Shown here piece by piece: positions 8,443-19,155 of a stretch of DNA of 46,021 nucleotides. The notes under the pieces were generated by a model. The model was not told the origin of the DNA. It worked only from the letters and a program-made list of their open reading frames with translations, and ran no database searches. Source of the stretch: Xanthomonas sp. (GTDB taxonomy: Bacteria; Pseudomonadota; Gammaproteobacteria; Xanthomonadales; Xanthomonadaceae); contig JADFDQ010000014.1 in assembly GCA_018262705.1 (NCBI GenBank), forward strand, positions 1 through 46,021, in the 5' to 3' direction. The position numbers and the translations under genes were made by a program. The stretch's first letter is position 1. Each line of letters starts with the position of its first letter.

Positions 8443-9810
8443 ATGCTCGACAAAGTCGTCATAGCAAACCGAGGCGAGATCGCGCTGCGCATCCTGCGCG
8501 CCTGTCACGCCATGGGCATCCGCACGGTCGCGGTGCATTCCACCGTGGACCGTAACCTCAAGCATGTGGCGATGGCCGACGAATCGGTGTGCATCGGCCC
8601 GCCGGCCTCGGCCGACAGCTATCTCAATATGCCGGCCATCATCGCCGCCGCCGAGGTCACCGACGCACAGGCGATCCACCCCGGCTACGGCTTTTTGTCC
8701 GAAAACGCCGATTTTGCCGAGCGCGTGGAGCAGTCCGGCTTCATCTTCGTTGGCCCGCGCGCCGACACCATCCGCCTGATGGGCGACAAGGTCGAGGCGA
8801 TCCGCGCCATGCAGGCGGCCGGCGTGCCCTGCGTGCCGGGCAGCGGCGGGCCGCTGGGCGACGATGCCGAAGAAAACGCGAAGATCGCCGCCGAAATCGG
8901 TTATCCGGTGCTGATCAAGGCGGCCGGCGGCGGCGGCGGGCGCGGCATGCGCGATGTGCGCACCGAAGCGGCGCTGGCAACCGCGATTGCAACCACCAAG
9001 CAGGAAGCCAAGGCTGCATTCGGCAACGACATGGTGTACATGGAAAAGTATCTGGAAAATCCGCGCCACGTGGAGATCCAGGTGCTCGCCGACGGCCAGG
9101 GCCACGCGGTCTATCTGGGCGAGCGCGACTGCTCGATGCAGCGCCGCCACCAAAAGGTGGTCGAGGAAGCCCCGGCACCGGGCATCACCCCGGAACTGCG
9201 TTCGCAGATCGGCACGGTCTGCGTCGAAGCTTGCCTCCGGATCGGCTACCGCGGCGCCGGCACCTTTGAATTCCTGTACGAGAACGGACGCTTTTACTTT
9301 ATCGAAATGAACACCCGCATCCAGGTCGAACATCCGGTGACCGAAATGATCACCGGCGTGGATCTGGTGCGCGAACAGCTGCTGATCGCCGCCGGCCGCC
9401 CGCTGTCGCTCCGGCAGGAAGACATCCACCTGACCGGTCATGCGATCGAGTGTCGAATCAACGCCGAAGACCCGGAGACCTTCTTCCCCAGCCCCGGCCT
9501 GATCCAGCACTACCACGCCGCCGGCGGGCCCGGCGTGCGGATGGACACCCACATCTACGAAGGCTACCGGGTGCCGCCGAACTACGATTCGATGATCGGC
9601 AAGCTGATCGTCCACGGCGCCGACCGCGCGCAGGCGATCGCGCGGATGCGGGTGGCGCTGTCGGAACTGGTGGTGGATGGCATCAAGACCAATATCCCGC
9701 TGCAGCAGCGAATTCTGGCCGACGGCGGCTTCACGCAGGGCGGCCAGAACATCCACTACCTCGAAAAGAAGCTGGCCGAGCGCAAAGAAAAGGCGCTGTC
9801 GGTGCTGTAG
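8443..9810 (+). CDS. accC: Biotin carboxylase subunit of acetyl-CoA carboxylase
   Basis: The product has 455 residues. It is an ATP-grasp enzyme that carboxylates biotin on AccB using bicarbonate and ATP. Seen are [20 protein letters not shown], the GDK (D115-K116), K159 in [14 protein letters not shown], the glycine-rich loop 162-170, and the [14 protein letters not shown] catalytic stretch. Length and order are standard. The gene is complete and is followed by a secreted-protein gene. Confidence 0.98.
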   Translation: MLDKVVIANRGEIALRILRACHAMGIRTVAVHSTVDRNLKHVAMADESVCIGPPASADSYLNMPAIIAAAEVTDAQAIHPGYGFLSENADFAERVEQSGFIFVGPRADTIRLMGDKVEAIRAMQAAGVPCVPGSGGPLGDDAEENAKIAAEIGYPVLIKAAGGGGGRGMRDVRTEAALATAIATTKQEAKAAFGNDMVYMEKYLENPRHVEIQVLADGQGHAVYLGERDCSMQRRHQKVVEEAPAPGITPELRSQIGTVCVEACLRIGYRGAGTFEFLYENGRFYFIEMNTRIQVEHPVTEMITGVDLVREQLLIAAGRPLSLRQEDIHLTGHAIECRINAEDPETFFPSPGLIQHYHAAGGPGVRMDTHIYEGYRVPPNYDSMIGKLIVHGADRAQAIARMRVALSELVVDGIKTNIPLQQRILADGGFTQGGQNIHYLEKKLAERKEKALSVL

Positions 9811-9941
9811 GCATCGCACAAATGGCCGCCAGGTCGGGCACACGACCACACCCCACTACAAGGCAACGCAACGTGGCCGGTTTGAGATCCATTTTCCGCT
9901 ACTAGGTGAAATGCCGATCCATCCGCCTTGAGGATTTCGCC

Positions 9942-11246
9942 ATGCAACGCCGCAACTTCCTGTTCATCGCGCTTCTTGCAAGCCTGTCCGCGCTTCCGGC
10001 CGCCAGCCAGCAGGGCAAAACCGCGCCCACCAACCTCTACATCGACGCATTGACCCACAACATGGCCGGGATGCCGGACATGGGCGGAATGATGGGCGGT
10101 CTGGGTCGCATGATGACGCGCCGACAGGGCGGTGCCGACACCTCGCGCCCGGTGTATCCGACCACCCGCACCGGCGGCATGACCGGGCAATACCTCGACA
10201 TCGCCCTGCACAACGCGCTCAAGCCCGGCGTGCAGGCCGACGACCAGATTCCGGCCGGGCTGAACCTGGGCCGTTCGCTGACGCTGGTTCCGATCAGCCA
10301 TCCACCGAGCCAGTCGCAACCGGGCGCCGATGCGCGTCCGACCAACGTCCCGGACATGGAGCTGCGGATCGCCGAGTACTGGGGCTGCGGCGCCGACGTG
10401 CGGCCCGGCCAGCCCAAGGTCACCACGATCAAGGTGCGCGGCGGCAGCTTCGACCCGGGCAAGGGGCCGATGGGCATGCAGGGTTTCAGCGTCCAGCAGA
10501 GCGGCGCCATGTCGCGCGGGCTGTACGTTCCAGACCGCGACATCGACATCCGGCCCGGCTATGTCTATTGGCCGAATCCGCAGTACGGCCGTCAGGTGCC
10601 AAGCGGCGCCAGTCTGGCCGGCGACCACCAGATCAGCGGCGACGGGATTCCGGCGTCGATGCGCTTCCAGGTCACCCAGGCATCGGACTTCATGCCGCAG
10701 CTCGATTTGCGCCCGCGCGGCGAGGCCACCGATGCGGTTTACCTCGGCTGGGGCCAGCTGCAGCAGGCGCAGGCCTATTTCATCAACGGCTTCAGCATGC
10801 AGCAGCTCGGCCAGAACAGCTACCAGATGACGGTCTGGAGCAGCGCCGATGTCCCCGGCGCCGGCAACGAGCTGCACGTTTCGCTGGCCGGTCGCGAGAT
10901 CGTCAAATGGCTGAAGCAGAAAGTGCTGCTGCAGCCCACGACCAACAGTTGCGTGATCCCGCGCGGGATCTTCGCTGGCGGCGGCAGCGGCGGCGGCCAG
11001 TCCGGCGCCATGCCGGCGATGCTGATGATGAGCGCCTACGGCCCGGAAACCTGGATCACCTACCCGCCCAAGCCCGCGGATGCCAAAAAGCCGTGGAATC
11101 CGGAATGGAGCGTGCGTCTGCGCACGCGTTCGACCGCCAGCGCCATCCTCGGCCTCGATCTGGGCAACATGCAAGATCCGCAGCGCGACAACCAGCCGCA
11201 ACAGCGTCGTCGCGGCGGTCTGCTCAACAGCATCCTCGGCGGCTGA
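9942..11246 (+). CDS. Secreted Met/Gly-rich protein of unknown function, 434 aa
   Basis: The ATG at 9942 has TTGAGGA just upstream and gives a clean signal peptide ([20 protein letters not shown], cleavage after about 22). A GTG 36 bases earlier is less likely. The mature protein has a Met/Gly-rich stretch at residues 41-58 ([18 protein letters not shown]), a single close cysteine ([12 protein letters not shown]), a GGGSGGG linker near the end, and an Arg/Gln-rich tail ending in LLNSILGG. I recognise no domain. Methionine-rich motifs can bind copper, but that is only a suggestion. It sits between accC and prmA, as an unnamed gene does in related xanthomonads. Confidence 0.85.
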   Translation: MQRRNFLFIALLASLSALPAASQQGKTAPTNLYIDALTHNMAGMPDMGGMMGGLGRMMTRRQGGADTSRPVYPTTRTGGMTGQYLDIALHNALKPGVQADDQIPAGLNLGRSLTLVPISHPPSQSQPGADARPTNVPDMELRIAEYWGCGADVRPGQPKVTTIKVRGGSFDPGKGPMGMQGFSVQQSGAMSRGLYVPDRDIDIRPGYVYWPNPQYGRQVPSGASLAGDHQISGDGIPASMRFQVTQASDFMPQLDLRPRGEATDAVYLGWGQLQQAQAYFINGFSMQQLGQNSYQMTVWSSADVPGAGNELHVSLAGREIVKWLKQKVLLQPTTNSCVIPRGIFAGGGSGGGQSGAMPAMLMMSAYGPETWITYPPKPADAKKPWNPEWSVRLRTRSTASAILGLDLGNMQDPQRDNQPQQRRRGGLLNSILGG

Positions 11247-11274
11247 CCGCAGTTCCTGCGGAACCTGCGACAAT

Positions 11275-11294
11275 GGGCGCATTGTTTCGCGCCC
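11275..11294 (+). promoter_or_regulatory. Hairpin in the prmA leader, after a GACAAT -10-like box
   Basis: GGGCGC (11275-11280) pairs with GCGCCC (11289-11294) across ATTGTTTC, eight bases before the prmA ATG. GACAAT at 11269-11274 may be the -10. There is no Shine-Dalgarno sequence. A start-site role is inference. Confidence 0.35.
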
Positions 11295-11301
11295 ATCTGC
11301 C

Positions 11302-12231
11302 ATGCCGTATCTGCAGCTTGCCGTCCCCTGCCGCAAGGATCTCCAGCCGCGCTTCGAGCGCGCGCTGGAGGACGTCGGCGCGCTGGCGGTAACGCTGCAG
11401 GACGCGCATCTGGACGCGGTCGACGAGCAGGCCATTTTCGAACCCGGCGTGGGCGAGCTGCCGCTGTGGGACGAACTGCGCTTGAGCGCTCTGTTCGATG
11501 CCGACGCCGACGCGCTGGTCTTGCTGGCTGCGCTGGACGCCTTCGACCCGGCGCTGGATTGGTCGCAGGCGCGCTTCGAGACCATCGAGGATCAAGTCTG
11601 GGAGCGCGCGTGGCTGGACGGCTTCCAGCCGATGCGGTTTGGCGAACGCACCTGGATCGTGCCGTGGAATCACGACCTGCCGGAGGACGCGAACGCGCCC
11701 GATACCGCCATCGTGCGGCTCGACCCCGGGCTGGCGTTCGGCTCCGGCACCCATCCGACCACGGCACTGTGTTTGCGTTGGCTGGATGCACTGGCAACGC
11801 GTGGCGAACTGCAGGGCCGCGACCTGCTCGACTTCGGCTGCGGCAGCGGCATCCTCGCGCTGGCCGCGCTCAAGCTCGGCGCGGCGCGCGCGGACGGCAT
11901 CGACAACGATCCGCAGGCGCTGACCGCCAGCGCCGACAATGCGGCGCGCAACGGCGTGCAGATCGACGTCTTTCTTCCACAGAATGCACCTACGCGAAAC
12001 TATCCGGTGGTGCTGGCCAATATCCTCGCCACCGCGCTGGACGCGCTGGCCGAAACGCTGGCGGCGCGCACCGCGACCGACGGCCGGCTGGCCATGTCCG
12101 GCATCCTGATCGGGCAGGAAGGCGACTTGCTTGAACGCTTCACGCCGTGGTTCGACGCGTTGCAGACCGAAGTCGACGGCGACTGGGTGCGGATCGATGG
12201 CCTGCGCAACGCGACGGCGGTGAGCGCATGA
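11302..12231 (+). CDS. prmA: Ribosomal protein L11 methyltransferase
   Basis: The product has 309 residues. It trimethylates ribosomal protein L11 using S-adenosylmethionine. The N-terminal L11-binding domain ([20 protein letters not shown]) is joined to a Rossmann methyltransferase domain with [19 protein letters not shown] (motif I) and [15 protein letters not shown] (the NxL/I catalytic motif). The internal ATG at 11302 is chosen over a longer frame that reads into the previous gene. The stop overlaps the next start (ATGA), so the DUF3426 gene is translationally coupled. Confidence 0.95.
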   Translation: MPYLQLAVPCRKDLQPRFERALEDVGALAVTLQDAHLDAVDEQAIFEPGVGELPLWDELRLSALFDADADALVLLAALDAFDPALDWSQARFETIEDQVWERAWLDGFQPMRFGERTWIVPWNHDLPEDANAPDTAIVRLDPGLAFGSGTHPTTALCLRWLDALATRGELQGRDLLDFGCGSGILALAALKLGAARADGIDNDPQALTASADNAARNGVQIDVFLPQNAPTRNYPVVLANILATALDALAETLAARTATDGRLAMSGILIGQEGDLLERFTPWFDALQTEVDGDWVRIDGLRNATAVSA

Positions 12232-12740
12232 CCCACGCTCCCAGCTTTGCCCACGGCACCGGAACCCGGCCGCGAACGCGCCGCCGCAGCGAATGGCTGG
12301 CGCTGGGTGCGCTCGTCATTGCGCTGCTGGCCCAGGTCGGCTGGCTGACGCGCGATCGAATGGCCGCCAACCCGCAGCTGCGTCCGCTGCTCGCCGCGCT
12401 GTGCAACACCCTGCACTGCACGCTGCCGCCGTGGCGCGAACCCGGCGCGATTGCCATGCTGGCGCGCGATGTCATCGCCCAGCCGGATCGTCCCGGCGTA
12501 CTGCGCGTGCAGGCCAGTTTTCGCAACGACGCACCTTGGCCGCAGCCGTGGCCGACGCTGGCGCTGAGTTTGTCCGACGTCAACGGCCGCAGCCTGGGAG
12601 CACGCCGCTTCCAGCCCACCGAATATTTCGACGGCACGGCGCACGCGCCGGAACTGGCGCCGGGACAGGCGATTTCGATCGGATTCGACATCGTCGAACC
12701 GGCGCCGAACGTGGTCGCCTTCGATTTCCGCTTCGAATGA
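12228..12740 (+). CDS. DUF3426 family membrane protein
   Basis: The product has 170 residues. Arg-rich N-terminus, one transmembrane helix (about 20-40, [19 protein letters not shown]), then a periplasmic domain with [20 protein letters not shown] and [14 protein letters not shown], typical of DUF3426. Many family members begin with a zinc ribbon (MJ0042 type). Here the protein is short and that ribbon is absent. It overlaps prmA by four bases and lies just before fis, a conserved xanthomonad order. The function of the family is unknown. Confidence 0.85.
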   Translation: MTHAPSFAHGTGTRPRTRRRSEWLALGALVIALLAQVGWLTRDRMAANPQLRPLLAALCNTLHCTLPPWREPGAIAMLARDVIAQPDRPGVLRVQASFRNDAPWPQPWPTLALSLSDVNGRSLGARRFQPTEYFDGTAHAPELAPGQAISIGFDIVEPAPNVVAFDFRFE

Positions 12741-12841
12741 GCGCGCGCCCACAGGCACGCTTCGCATCGCGGCGTACAACGCGCTAGACTGAACCGACCG
12801 CCCGCCGCACTGCCGCGACGCGGTCGCCCCGAGGACTGCTC

Positions 12842-13105
12842 TTGACTCTGCCAGAACCCCGCCAGAACGCCGGCCGCACGCCGCTGCGCGAGCATGTTGC
12901 CGCTTCCGTGCGGCGCTACCTGCGCGATCTCGACGGCTGCGCTTCGGGCGATCTCTACGGCATGGCGCTGCGGGAACTGGAAATTCCGCTGTTCGCGGAA
13001 GTTTTGAGCCACTGCGAGGGCAACCAGAGCCGCGCCGCGGAGCTGCTCGGCATCCATCGCGGCACCTTGCGCAAGAAGCTGCGGGAATACGGCTTCGGCG
13101 AGTGA
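12842..13105 (+). CDS. fis: Fis-type nucleoid-associated DNA-binding protein
   Basis: The product has 87 residues (E. coli Fis has 98). The C-terminal helix-turn-helix is clear: [20 protein letters not shown], then [15 protein letters not shown]. Fis bends DNA and regulates rRNA and growth-phase genes. The start is TTG 12842 with GAGGA at 12831-12835. No ATG gives a reasonable N-terminus. A TAGACT box lies at 12785-12790. It is followed by 115 bases before purH. Confidence 0.93.
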   Translation: MTLPEPRQNAGRTPLREHVAASVRRYLRDLDGCASGDLYGMALRELEIPLFAEVLSHCEGNQSRAAELLGIHRGTLRKKLREYGFGE

Positions 13106-13186
13106 GCTCGTCGACCGGAAACGGCAAGACAACGGGCTTCAGACTCGCCGCGCGCGCGCAAGGCTGATCGCAGAACGCCGCCGCCC

Positions 13187-13192
13187 TACAAT
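13187..13192 (+). promoter_or_regulatory. -10 hexamer TACAAT before purH
   Basis: TACAAT ends 28 bases before the purH ATG, with a weak CTGATC -35 (13164-13169) 17 bases upstream. The short leader has no Shine-Dalgarno sequence. No PurR box was recognised. Confidence 0.45.
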
Positions 13193-13220
13193 AGGCGCTT
13201 CCCCACCCCATCCTGCTTCC

Positions 13221-14825
13221 ATGACCACGGATCTTCTGCCCGTGCGCCGCGCCCTGCTTTCCGTATCCGACAAGACCGGTCTGATCGAACTCGCCAAGGC
13301 GCTGGCGCAGCGCGGCGTCGAACTGCTCTCCACCGGCGGCACCGCCAAGGCCATCCGCGATGCCGGCCTTGCCGTGCAAGACGTCAGCGACGTGACGGGT
13401 TTTCCGGAAATGATGGACGGCCGCGTCAAGACCTTGCATCCGCTGGTGCACGGCGGCCTGTTGGGCCGCGCAGGCCTGGACGATGCGGTGATGGCCGCGC
13501 ACGGCATCGCCAAAATTGATTTGCTGGTGCTCAATCTGTATCCGTTTGAAGCCGTGACGGCGCGCGCCGATTGCACGCTGGCCGACGCGGTGGAAAACAT
13601 CGACATCGGCGGCCCGGCGATGCTGCGCAGCGCCGCCAAGAATTTTGCCCGCGTGGCGGTCGTCACCGATCTTTCGCAATACGCGGCGTTGCTGGCTGAA
13701 TTGAGCGAACACGACGGCGCATTGTCCGCGCAGACGCGCTTTGCATTGTCGGTGGCCGCGTTCAATCGCGTGGCGCAATACGATGCGGCGATCAGCAGCT
13801 ATCTCTCGGCCATCACCGATGCCTCGCAAGCGGTGCCGCAGCGCAGCGCCTTCCCGGCGCAGGCCAATGGCAATTTCGTCAAAGTGATGGATCTGCGCTA
13901 TGGCGAAAACCCGCACCAACACGCCGCGTTCTACCGCGACCTGTACCCGGCGCCCGGTTCGCTGGCGACCTTCACCCAACTGCAGGGCAAGGAACTGAGC
14001 TACAACAACATTGCCGATAGCGATGCGGCGTGGGAATGCGTGCGCCAGTTCGATGCGCCGGCCTGTGTGATCGTCAAACACGCCAACCCCTGCGGCGTGG
14101 CGGTGGGCACGGGCTGCGCAGACAGCTACGAGGCGGCCTACGCCACCGACCCCACCAGCGCCTTCGGCGGCATTCTGGCGTTCAACCGCACGCTGGATGG
14201 TGCCACCTGCAAGACCATTTTGGATCGCCAATTCGTCGAAGTCTTGCTGGCGCCGGACTACGACGACGACGCGCTGGCCTATGCGAAAAAGAAAGCCAAT
14301 GTGCGCGTCTTGCAAATTGCTCTTGAACAGCACGACCCGATGGCGCCGCCGTCCCCCGGTTTCATCGACAGCAAGCGGGTGAACTCCGGCATGTTGCTGC
14401 AAACCGCCGATGACCGCGTGGTGACACGTGACGAATTGAAAGTGGTCAGCCGGCTTGCACCTACCGACGCGCAATTTGCCGACCTGCTGTTTGCATGGAA
14501 GGTGGCCAAGTTCGTCAAATCCAACGCGATCGTGTATGCCAAAGACAGCCGCACCATTGGCGTGGGCGCCGGCCAAATGAGCCGCGTGTATTCGGCGCGC
14601 ATCGCCGGCATCAAAGCCACCGATGCCGGCCTGAGCGTGCCTGGCTCGGTGATGGCCTCGGACGCCTTCTTCCCGTTCCGCGACGGCATCGACGCCGCCG
14701 CCGAAGCCGGCATCAAGGCAGTGATCCAACCCGGCGGCTCGATGCGCGATGCCGAAGTGATTGCCGCCGCCGACGAGCACGGCATTGCGATGGTGTTTAC
14801 CGGCGTGCGGCATTTCCGGCACTGA
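13221..14825 (+). CDS. purH: Bifunctional AICAR formyltransferase / IMP cyclohydrolase
   Basis: The product has 534 residues. It performs the last two steps of IMP synthesis in the cytoplasm. The N-terminal MGS-like cyclohydrolase domain shows [35 protein letters not shown] and [20 protein letters not shown]. The formyltransferase domain shows [25 protein letters not shown] (catalytic Lys-His) and [11 protein letters not shown]. Length is standard. It is followed by a lipoprotein gene and purD, giving a purine cluster. Confidence 0.98.
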   Translation: MTTDLLPVRRALLSVSDKTGLIELAKALAQRGVELLSTGGTAKAIRDAGLAVQDVSDVTGFPEMMDGRVKTLHPLVHGGLLGRAGLDDAVMAAHGIAKIDLLVLNLYPFEAVTARADCTLADAVENIDIGGPAMLRSAAKNFARVAVVTDLSQYAALLAELSEHDGALSAQTRFALSVAAFNRVAQYDAAISSYLSAITDASQAVPQRSAFPAQANGNFVKVMDLRYGENPHQHAAFYRDLYPAPGSLATFTQLQGKELSYNNIADSDAAWECVRQFDAPACVIVKHANPCGVAVGTGCADSYEAAYATDPTSAFGGILAFNRTLDGATCKTILDRQFVEVLLAPDYDDDALAYAKKKANVRVLQIALEQHDPMAPPSPGFIDSKRVNSGMLLQTADDRVVTRDELKVVSRLAPTDAQFADLLFAWKVAKFVKSNAIVYAKDSRTIGVGAGQMSRVYSARIAGIKATDAGLSVPGSVMASDAFFPFRDGIDAAAEAGIKAVIQPGGSMRDAEVIAAADEHGIAMVFTGVRHFRH

Positions 14826-14835
14826 GGTCACGATC

Positions 14836-15279
14836 ATGGGCAGACCGGCAATTCGCACCACGCTCATCCTCGGCGGCGCGCTGGCACTGGCCGCGTGCAG
14901 CGGCGGCACTACGACGAAGCAATCGCTTGCACAGGTCCAGGCCAAGCTGGCGGCGACGCTGCCCAAGCCCTACGTCGAGGATCTGGTGATCGTATCGGTG
15001 GCGGTCGAAGGCAACGCGTTGGTGGAAGTGATCCGCAGTCCGCTCGGCACCGCCGCCAAGACCCGCGAGAATCCGCGTTTCAACGAATTGCGTCAGGCCG
15101 AGGAGGGCGAGCTGCGCAGCTGGTGCAGCGATCCGGCCATCCAACCCTTGCTCAAGACCGATGCCGCCTTGAAACGGCGCTTCGTCGATCGCAACGGCGG
15201 GGTCTTTTTCGAAGTCGAGATGGCCGCCCGCGCCTGTCCGGCGGCCACGTCGGGCGCAAGCGCACCGACTACGCCATGA
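14836..15279 (+). CDS. Small lipoprotein between purH and purD
   Basis: The product has 147 residues. A signal peptide with lipobox ALALAAC puts the lipid-modified cysteine at residue 21. The rest is a soluble domain with PYVEDLVIVSVAVEGNALVE and ELRSWCSDPAIQPLLK. I do not recognise a family. It is predicted to be anchored in the outer or inner membrane. It lies 10 bases after purH and 10 before purD, so it is co-transcribed with the purine genes, which says nothing clear about its role. The ATG at 14836 gives the signal peptide, while the longer frame runs into purH. Confidence 0.85.
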   Translation: MGRPAIRTTLILGGALALAACSGGTTTKQSLAQVQAKLAATLPKPYVEDLVIVSVAVEGNALVEVIRSPLGTAAKTRENPRFNELRQAEEGELRSWCSDPAIQPLLKTDAALKRRFVDRNGGVFFEVEMAARACPAATSGASAPTTP

Positions 15280-15289
15280 GGACGCAGCC

Positions 15290-16582
15290 TTGAAGATTCT
15301 GGTCATCGGTTCCGGCGGCCGCGAACACGCGCTGGCGTGGAAGCTGGCGCAGTCGTCGCGTGTGCATGAAGTGCTGATCGCGCCCGGCAACGCCGGCACC
15401 GCGACCGAAGCCAAATGCCGCAACGTTGCAGTGAGGGTGACCAACATCGACGGCCTGCTCAAGCTTGCACAAGAGGAAGGCGTGGCGCTGACCGTGGTCG
15501 GCCCGGAACTGCCGCTGGTGGCGGGCGTGGTGGACCGCTTCCGTGCAGCGGGACTGCGCATTTTCGGTCCCACCGCTGCCGCCGCGCAGCTGGAAGGCAG
15601 CAAGGCTTTCGCCAAGGACTTCCTCGCTCGTCACGGCATTCCGACTGCGTTCTATGCCGTGCATACCGATGTGGATGCGGCGCTGGCTTACGTCCGTGAA
15701 AAAGGCGCGCCCATCGTCATCAAGGCCGACGGCCTGGCCGCCGGCAAAGGCGTGATCGTGGCATCAAGCCTGGCCGAAGCCGAAGCCGCCGTGCGCGACA
15801 TGCTGGAAGGCAGCGCGTTTGGCGATGCCGGCGCGCGGGTGGTGATCGAAGAATTCCTCGACGGCGAAGAGGCCAGCTTCATTTCGATGGTGGACGGCCA
15901 CAGTGCGCTGCCGTTGGCCACCTCACAGGACCACAAGCGCGTGGCTGACGGCGACAGCGGCCCCAACACCGGCGGCATGGGCGCCTATTCGCCGGCGCCG
16001 GTGGTGACGCCCGAGGTGCATGCGCGGATCATGCGCGAGGTGGTCAACCCCACCGTGCAAGGCATGTTGCACGATGGCATTCCGTTCACCGGATTTCTCT
16101 ACGCCGGACTGATGATCGACGCCGGCGGCGCGCCGAAGGTGATCGAATTCAACGTGCGTTTTGGCGATCCGGAAACCCAGCCGGTGCTGCTGCGGCTGCA
16201 ATTGGATTTCGTTGATTTGATCGAAGCCGGTATTGACGGAACCCTGGATTCAATCGAAGCACAGTGGGATCCGCGGCCATCGCTGGGCGTGGTGATGGCC
16301 TCAAGGCCGTATCCGGACACACCGATCACCGGCGATGTGATTTCCGGTTTGGACAACGTGCCCGCGCATGCCACCGTCTTCCACGCCGGCACCGCGCAAG
16401 ATGCCGCCGGCAACACCGTCAGCGCCGGTGGCCGCGTGCTGTGCGTGTGCGCATTGGGCGAGACGGTGCACGCCGCGCAGCGCGCCGCTTACGAAGGCGT
16501 CGCCGCGATTCACTGGGCCAACGAATTCCATCGCTCCGACATCGGCTGGCGCGCAATCGCGCGGGAACAGCAAGGCAATTGA
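15290..16582 (+). CDS. purD: Phosphoribosylamine-glycine ligase
   Basis: The product has 430 residues. It is an ATP-grasp enzyme joining glycine to phosphoribosylamine, second step of purine synthesis. Motifs are MKILVIGSGGREHALAWKLA, IKADGLAAGKGVIVA, DHKRVADGDSGPNTGGMGAY and EFNVRFGDPETQ. The start is TTG at 15290 with AGGA upstream. It is the only start that gives the family N-terminus. It ends 44 bases before the convergent borosin-type gene, and no terminator is obvious between them. Confidence 0.97.
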   Translation: MKILVIGSGGREHALAWKLAQSSRVHEVLIAPGNAGTATEAKCRNVAVRVTNIDGLLKLAQEEGVALTVVGPELPLVAGVVDRFRAAGLRIFGPTAAAAQLEGSKAFAKDFLARHGIPTAFYAVHTDVDAALAYVREKGAPIVIKADGLAAGKGVIVASSLAEAEAAVRDMLEGSAFGDAGARVVIEEFLDGEEASFISMVDGHSALPLATSQDHKRVADGDSGPNTGGMGAYSPAPVVTPEVHARIMREVVNPTVQGMLHDGIPFTGFLYAGLMIDAGGAPKVIEFNVRFGDPETQPVLLRLQLDFVDLIEAGIDGTLDSIEAQWDPRPSLGVVMASRPYPDTPITGDVISGLDNVPAHATVFHAGTAQDAAGNTVSAGGRVLCVCALGETVHAAQRAAYEGVAAIHWANEFHRSDIGWRAIAREQQGN

Positions 16583-16626
16583 GCCGCACACTTGGGCAGT
16601 TCCCGGGCAGCGGCTGATCCGGCAAG

Positions 16627-19143
16627 CTATGCGGCAGCCTGCTGCCGCTGCGCGGCAGCGTCGCCAGCCAGCGGCAGGATCACCAGCGTCGTGTATTCCT
16701 GATAGCTTGCCTCCGGCAGCTCGGACAGGCGCAGGCGCTCCATGCGCGGCGCTTCGATCGGCAGCCGCGCCGCTTCGTAAAGAATCACTTCGTGGTCGGG
16801 CGGATACCAGCGCAGCAGCTTGTCCACCAGCGCCTGCAGTCCTTCGCGCGTCGCCTCGCGCCGGGTGCAGGTCAGATCGCCCGACAGCGCCACCTGCCAG
16901 AGCAACACCAATCCGGCCGAATCCAACTGCCGCTCCTGGCAGAGGAACGCCGTCGCCTCCAGCGACTGCACGCCTTGACGTCCGGGATCGATCCCGAGAT
17001 CGGCATACAGGCAGGCTTCGGCGGAAATGCCCGGCTCCATGCGCGCAGCAAATCCTTCCGCGCGCGCCTTGCGGATGACCCGGTGCGGCACGTCGGCAAA
17101 CACCCCGGGGTGTCCGTAAAACACGGCGCACACGCGCTTGTTCGAGCGCACTTGGGCCATGATTGCGGCGTCGATTTCGGCGTAGGTGAGGCGCCGATCC
17201 TTGCCGTCCGCGTAATGCTCGCCGAGGTTGATCGCATCCGGCCGCAGCTCGCGGATCATCGCCAGCGCGAACGGATCCACGAGGCACATCACCACCTCGG
17301 CCAGACGAATCTCCGACTCGCAGCGCTGGCTGATATGCCGCCCAAGCTGGATGCCGCAGCCGACGACGACCAACTCCCCGACACCGGATTCGGCCGCTTT
17401 CGATTCGCCCGCCAGCTCGACCCGATCGCGCCCTTTGCGCTTGGCTTCCAGCAGCGCCAGATCGGCGGCATTGACAAGGTCATCGAGGCTGCCTTGCATC
17501 TGGTTCGAATCGCAGATGCCGGCGCTGATGCTGAAGTCCACGACGGCGCCATTGACCGTCACCGGTTCAATCAGCTCACGCAGGGTCTGCGTCACCGCCG
17601 CTGCGCGGGCGGCATCGCCGCGCACCAACAGGGTGAACTCGTCGCCGCCGCTGCGGCCGGCGACGCCTTCGTCACCGATGGCGCGTTCGATCCGGACGCC
17701 CAATTCCCTCAACACCGCATCGCCGGCGGCATGTCCGAACCGGTCGTTGATCTGCTTGAACAGGTCAATATCCAGGATCACGGCACTGAGCACCCGGTTC
17801 TGTTCGCGCGCCGCCGCCAATTCCTCCCTGCCCACGCTGCGAATCTGCTTGCGGTTGAGCAGTCTGGTCAGGCCGTCATGTTCCGACTGCCAGCGATAGC
17901 GCTGGCGCTCGCGCGCGGTGCGTTTCTGCAGAATGAACAGCATGCCGGCCAGCAGCACCAGAATCAGCACGCCGAATGCAAGCAGCCACTGCTTCCGCCG
18001 CGCTGCGGTGATTTCCAGACGGGACACATCCTGTTTCGCCTGCAGCAGCTCGATTTGCTGCTGCTTGAAGTGGGTGTCGAACTGCACCTGTTGATAGGCG
18101 ATCAGCCGGTTGCGTTCGGCTTCCTGATTTTTCGCTGCCGCCGCCATCGCATGATTCAGGTGCGCCAGCGCCCGCTGCGGATCGCCCTGACGATCGGCCA
18201 GCGCCGCCAGCTGACGCTCCGATTCTTCCAGCGGCTGCGATGACCCTACCGACCGGAAATAGTCCGCGCTCGATTCCAGCAGCGTGCGCGCCTGTTCCAG
18301 ATCGGAGCCGGTGGCAATCAGGCTCGCCGCGATCCCGTTCTCGGTGTCATGAACGCCCGGCAGATAGCCGATCCCGCGAAACCGCGCCAACGCCTTGCGA
18401 TACCAGCGCAGCGCTTCTGCGGGTTTGCCCAGCTCCGCGTCCACTTTGCCCAGCCCGACTTCTCCGGCACCGATGAACAGCACGTCTCCGGCGCGGCCGC
18501 AAACCTCGATCTGACGCCTTCGCCAGGTCCCCGCCTCGGCAAACTGCCGCGCCAACTCTTCGACCGATGCCATCCCGGCTACAGCGCGGCATTGCGCCAT
18601 GAGGTCCGTGCCCTGCTCCGCCTGCTGCACCGCACGCATTCCGAACTCGCGCGCTTTCTCATCCTCCCCAATCAACGAATACAGATAGCTGGCAATACTC
18701 AGCAGACGCGGCGCTTCCTCGGGCGCCGCCGGCAGGTACCGCAAGCTCTGGCCCAGCCAGGTGAAAGCCAGCGTCCAGTCCTCGACGTTGCTGGCAATGC
18801 TGATCGCGGTCGAATACACCTTGACCCGTAGCGGTGCCGGCATGCGCTGCCGCAGCAAGGCGCGCAGCCCGGCGAGCGCGTCTTTCTGGTTTCCAGCGAT
18901 CGCGAGATTGCGCAGACGCACGTACTCGATCCGTTGCCGCTGCTCTGGCGTCAATGCATCCGGTCGCGCGGTCAGGGCCGCGATCTTCGCATTCGTCTCC
19001 GCGACCGGCGCGGTGTTTGCGAGCCGTTCGATTTCCTGGACTTGCGACTCCGGATCATCGTTCGCCAGCGCCGGCGCGCAGGCCAGCAGCAGCGCAAGCG
19101 TCGCGGCTTGGAATAACGCTGAACCCAGGCGCCAAGGAAGCAT
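16627..19143 (-). CDS. TPR sensor - GGDEF diguanylate cyclase - borosin-type peptide N-methyltransferase fusion
   Basis: The product is 838 residues in one uninterrupted frame. A signal peptide spans 1-27. A helical TPR-like region spans about 30-340 and is presumably periplasmic. A coiled coil spans about 340-383 and one transmembrane helix 386-405. The GGDEF domain (about 415-577) has metal-binding D458, SGGDEF at 498-503, SISAGI at 538-543 and no RxxD inhibitory site, so it looks catalytically competent. Residues 588-828 form a tetrapyrrole-methylase-fold SAM enzyme of the borosin class. VVVGCGIQLG opens it, then INLGEHY (Y644), R650/R651 and Y654, FYGHPGVF (676-682), MEPGISAEACLYADLGIDPG (702-721) and DHEVILYEA. 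This is very like the split-borosin enzyme SonM of Shewanella, in which the tyrosines and arginine of this region are catalytic. It probably methylates backbone amides of the peptide encoded 12 bases upstream. The fusion to a cyclase is the oddity. Confidence 0.88.
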   Translation of the reverse strand: MLPWRLGSALFQAATLALLLACAPALANDDPESQVQEIERLANTAPVAETNAKIAALTARPDALTPEQRQRIEYVRLRNLAIAGNQKDALAGLRALLRQRMPAPLRVKVYSTAISIASNVEDWTLAFTWLGQSLRYLPAAPEEAPRLLSIASYLYSLIGEDEKAREFGMRAVQQAEQGTDLMAQCRAVAGMASVEELARQFAEAGTWRRRQIEVCGRAGDVLFIGAGEVGLGKVDAELGKPAEALRWYRKALARFRGIGYLPGVHDTENGIAASLIATGSDLEQARTLLESSADYFRSVGSSQPLEESERQLAALADRQGDPQRALAHLNHAMAAAAKNQEAERNRLIAYQQVQFDTHFKQQQIELLQAKQDVSRLEITAARRKQWLLAFGVLILVLLAGMLFILQKRTARERQRYRWQSEHDGLTRLLNRKQIRSVGREELAAAREQNRVLSAVILDIDLFKQINDRFGHAAGDAVLRELGVRIERAIGDEGVAGRSGGDEFTLLVRGDAARAAAVTQTLRELIEPVTVNGAVVDFSISAGICDSNQMQGSLDDLVNAADLALLEAKRKGRDRVELAGESKAAESGVGELVVVGCGIQLGRHISQRCESEIRLAEVVMCLVDPFALAMIRELRPDAINLGEHYADGKDRRLTYAEIDAAIMAQVRSNKRVCAVFYGHPGVFADVPHRVIRKARAEGFAARMEPGISAEACLYADLGIDPGRQGVQSLEATAFLCQERQLDSAGLVLLWQVALSGDLTCTRREATREGLQALVDKLLRWYPPDHEVILYEAARLPIEAPRMERLRLSELPEASYQEYTTLVILPLAGDAAAQRQQAAA

Positions 19144-19155
19144 GACCCCGACCGT

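Noticed and set aside
8362..9849. 495-codon minus-strand frame over accC
   Set aside because: Shadow of accC with no recognisable motif and no ribosome site.
12000..14966. 988-codon open frame on the minus strand over prmA to purH
   Set aside because: It lies antisense to clearly conserved genes, has no start context, and is a product of high third-position GC.
16627..17300. Reading the C-terminal domain of the GGDEF protein as a cobalamin-pathway methylase
   Set aside because: The fold is shared, but the YGHPGVF and MEPGISAEACLYADLGIDPG blocks plus the adjacent SonA-like peptide fit the borosin group better, and no cobalamin genes are nearby.
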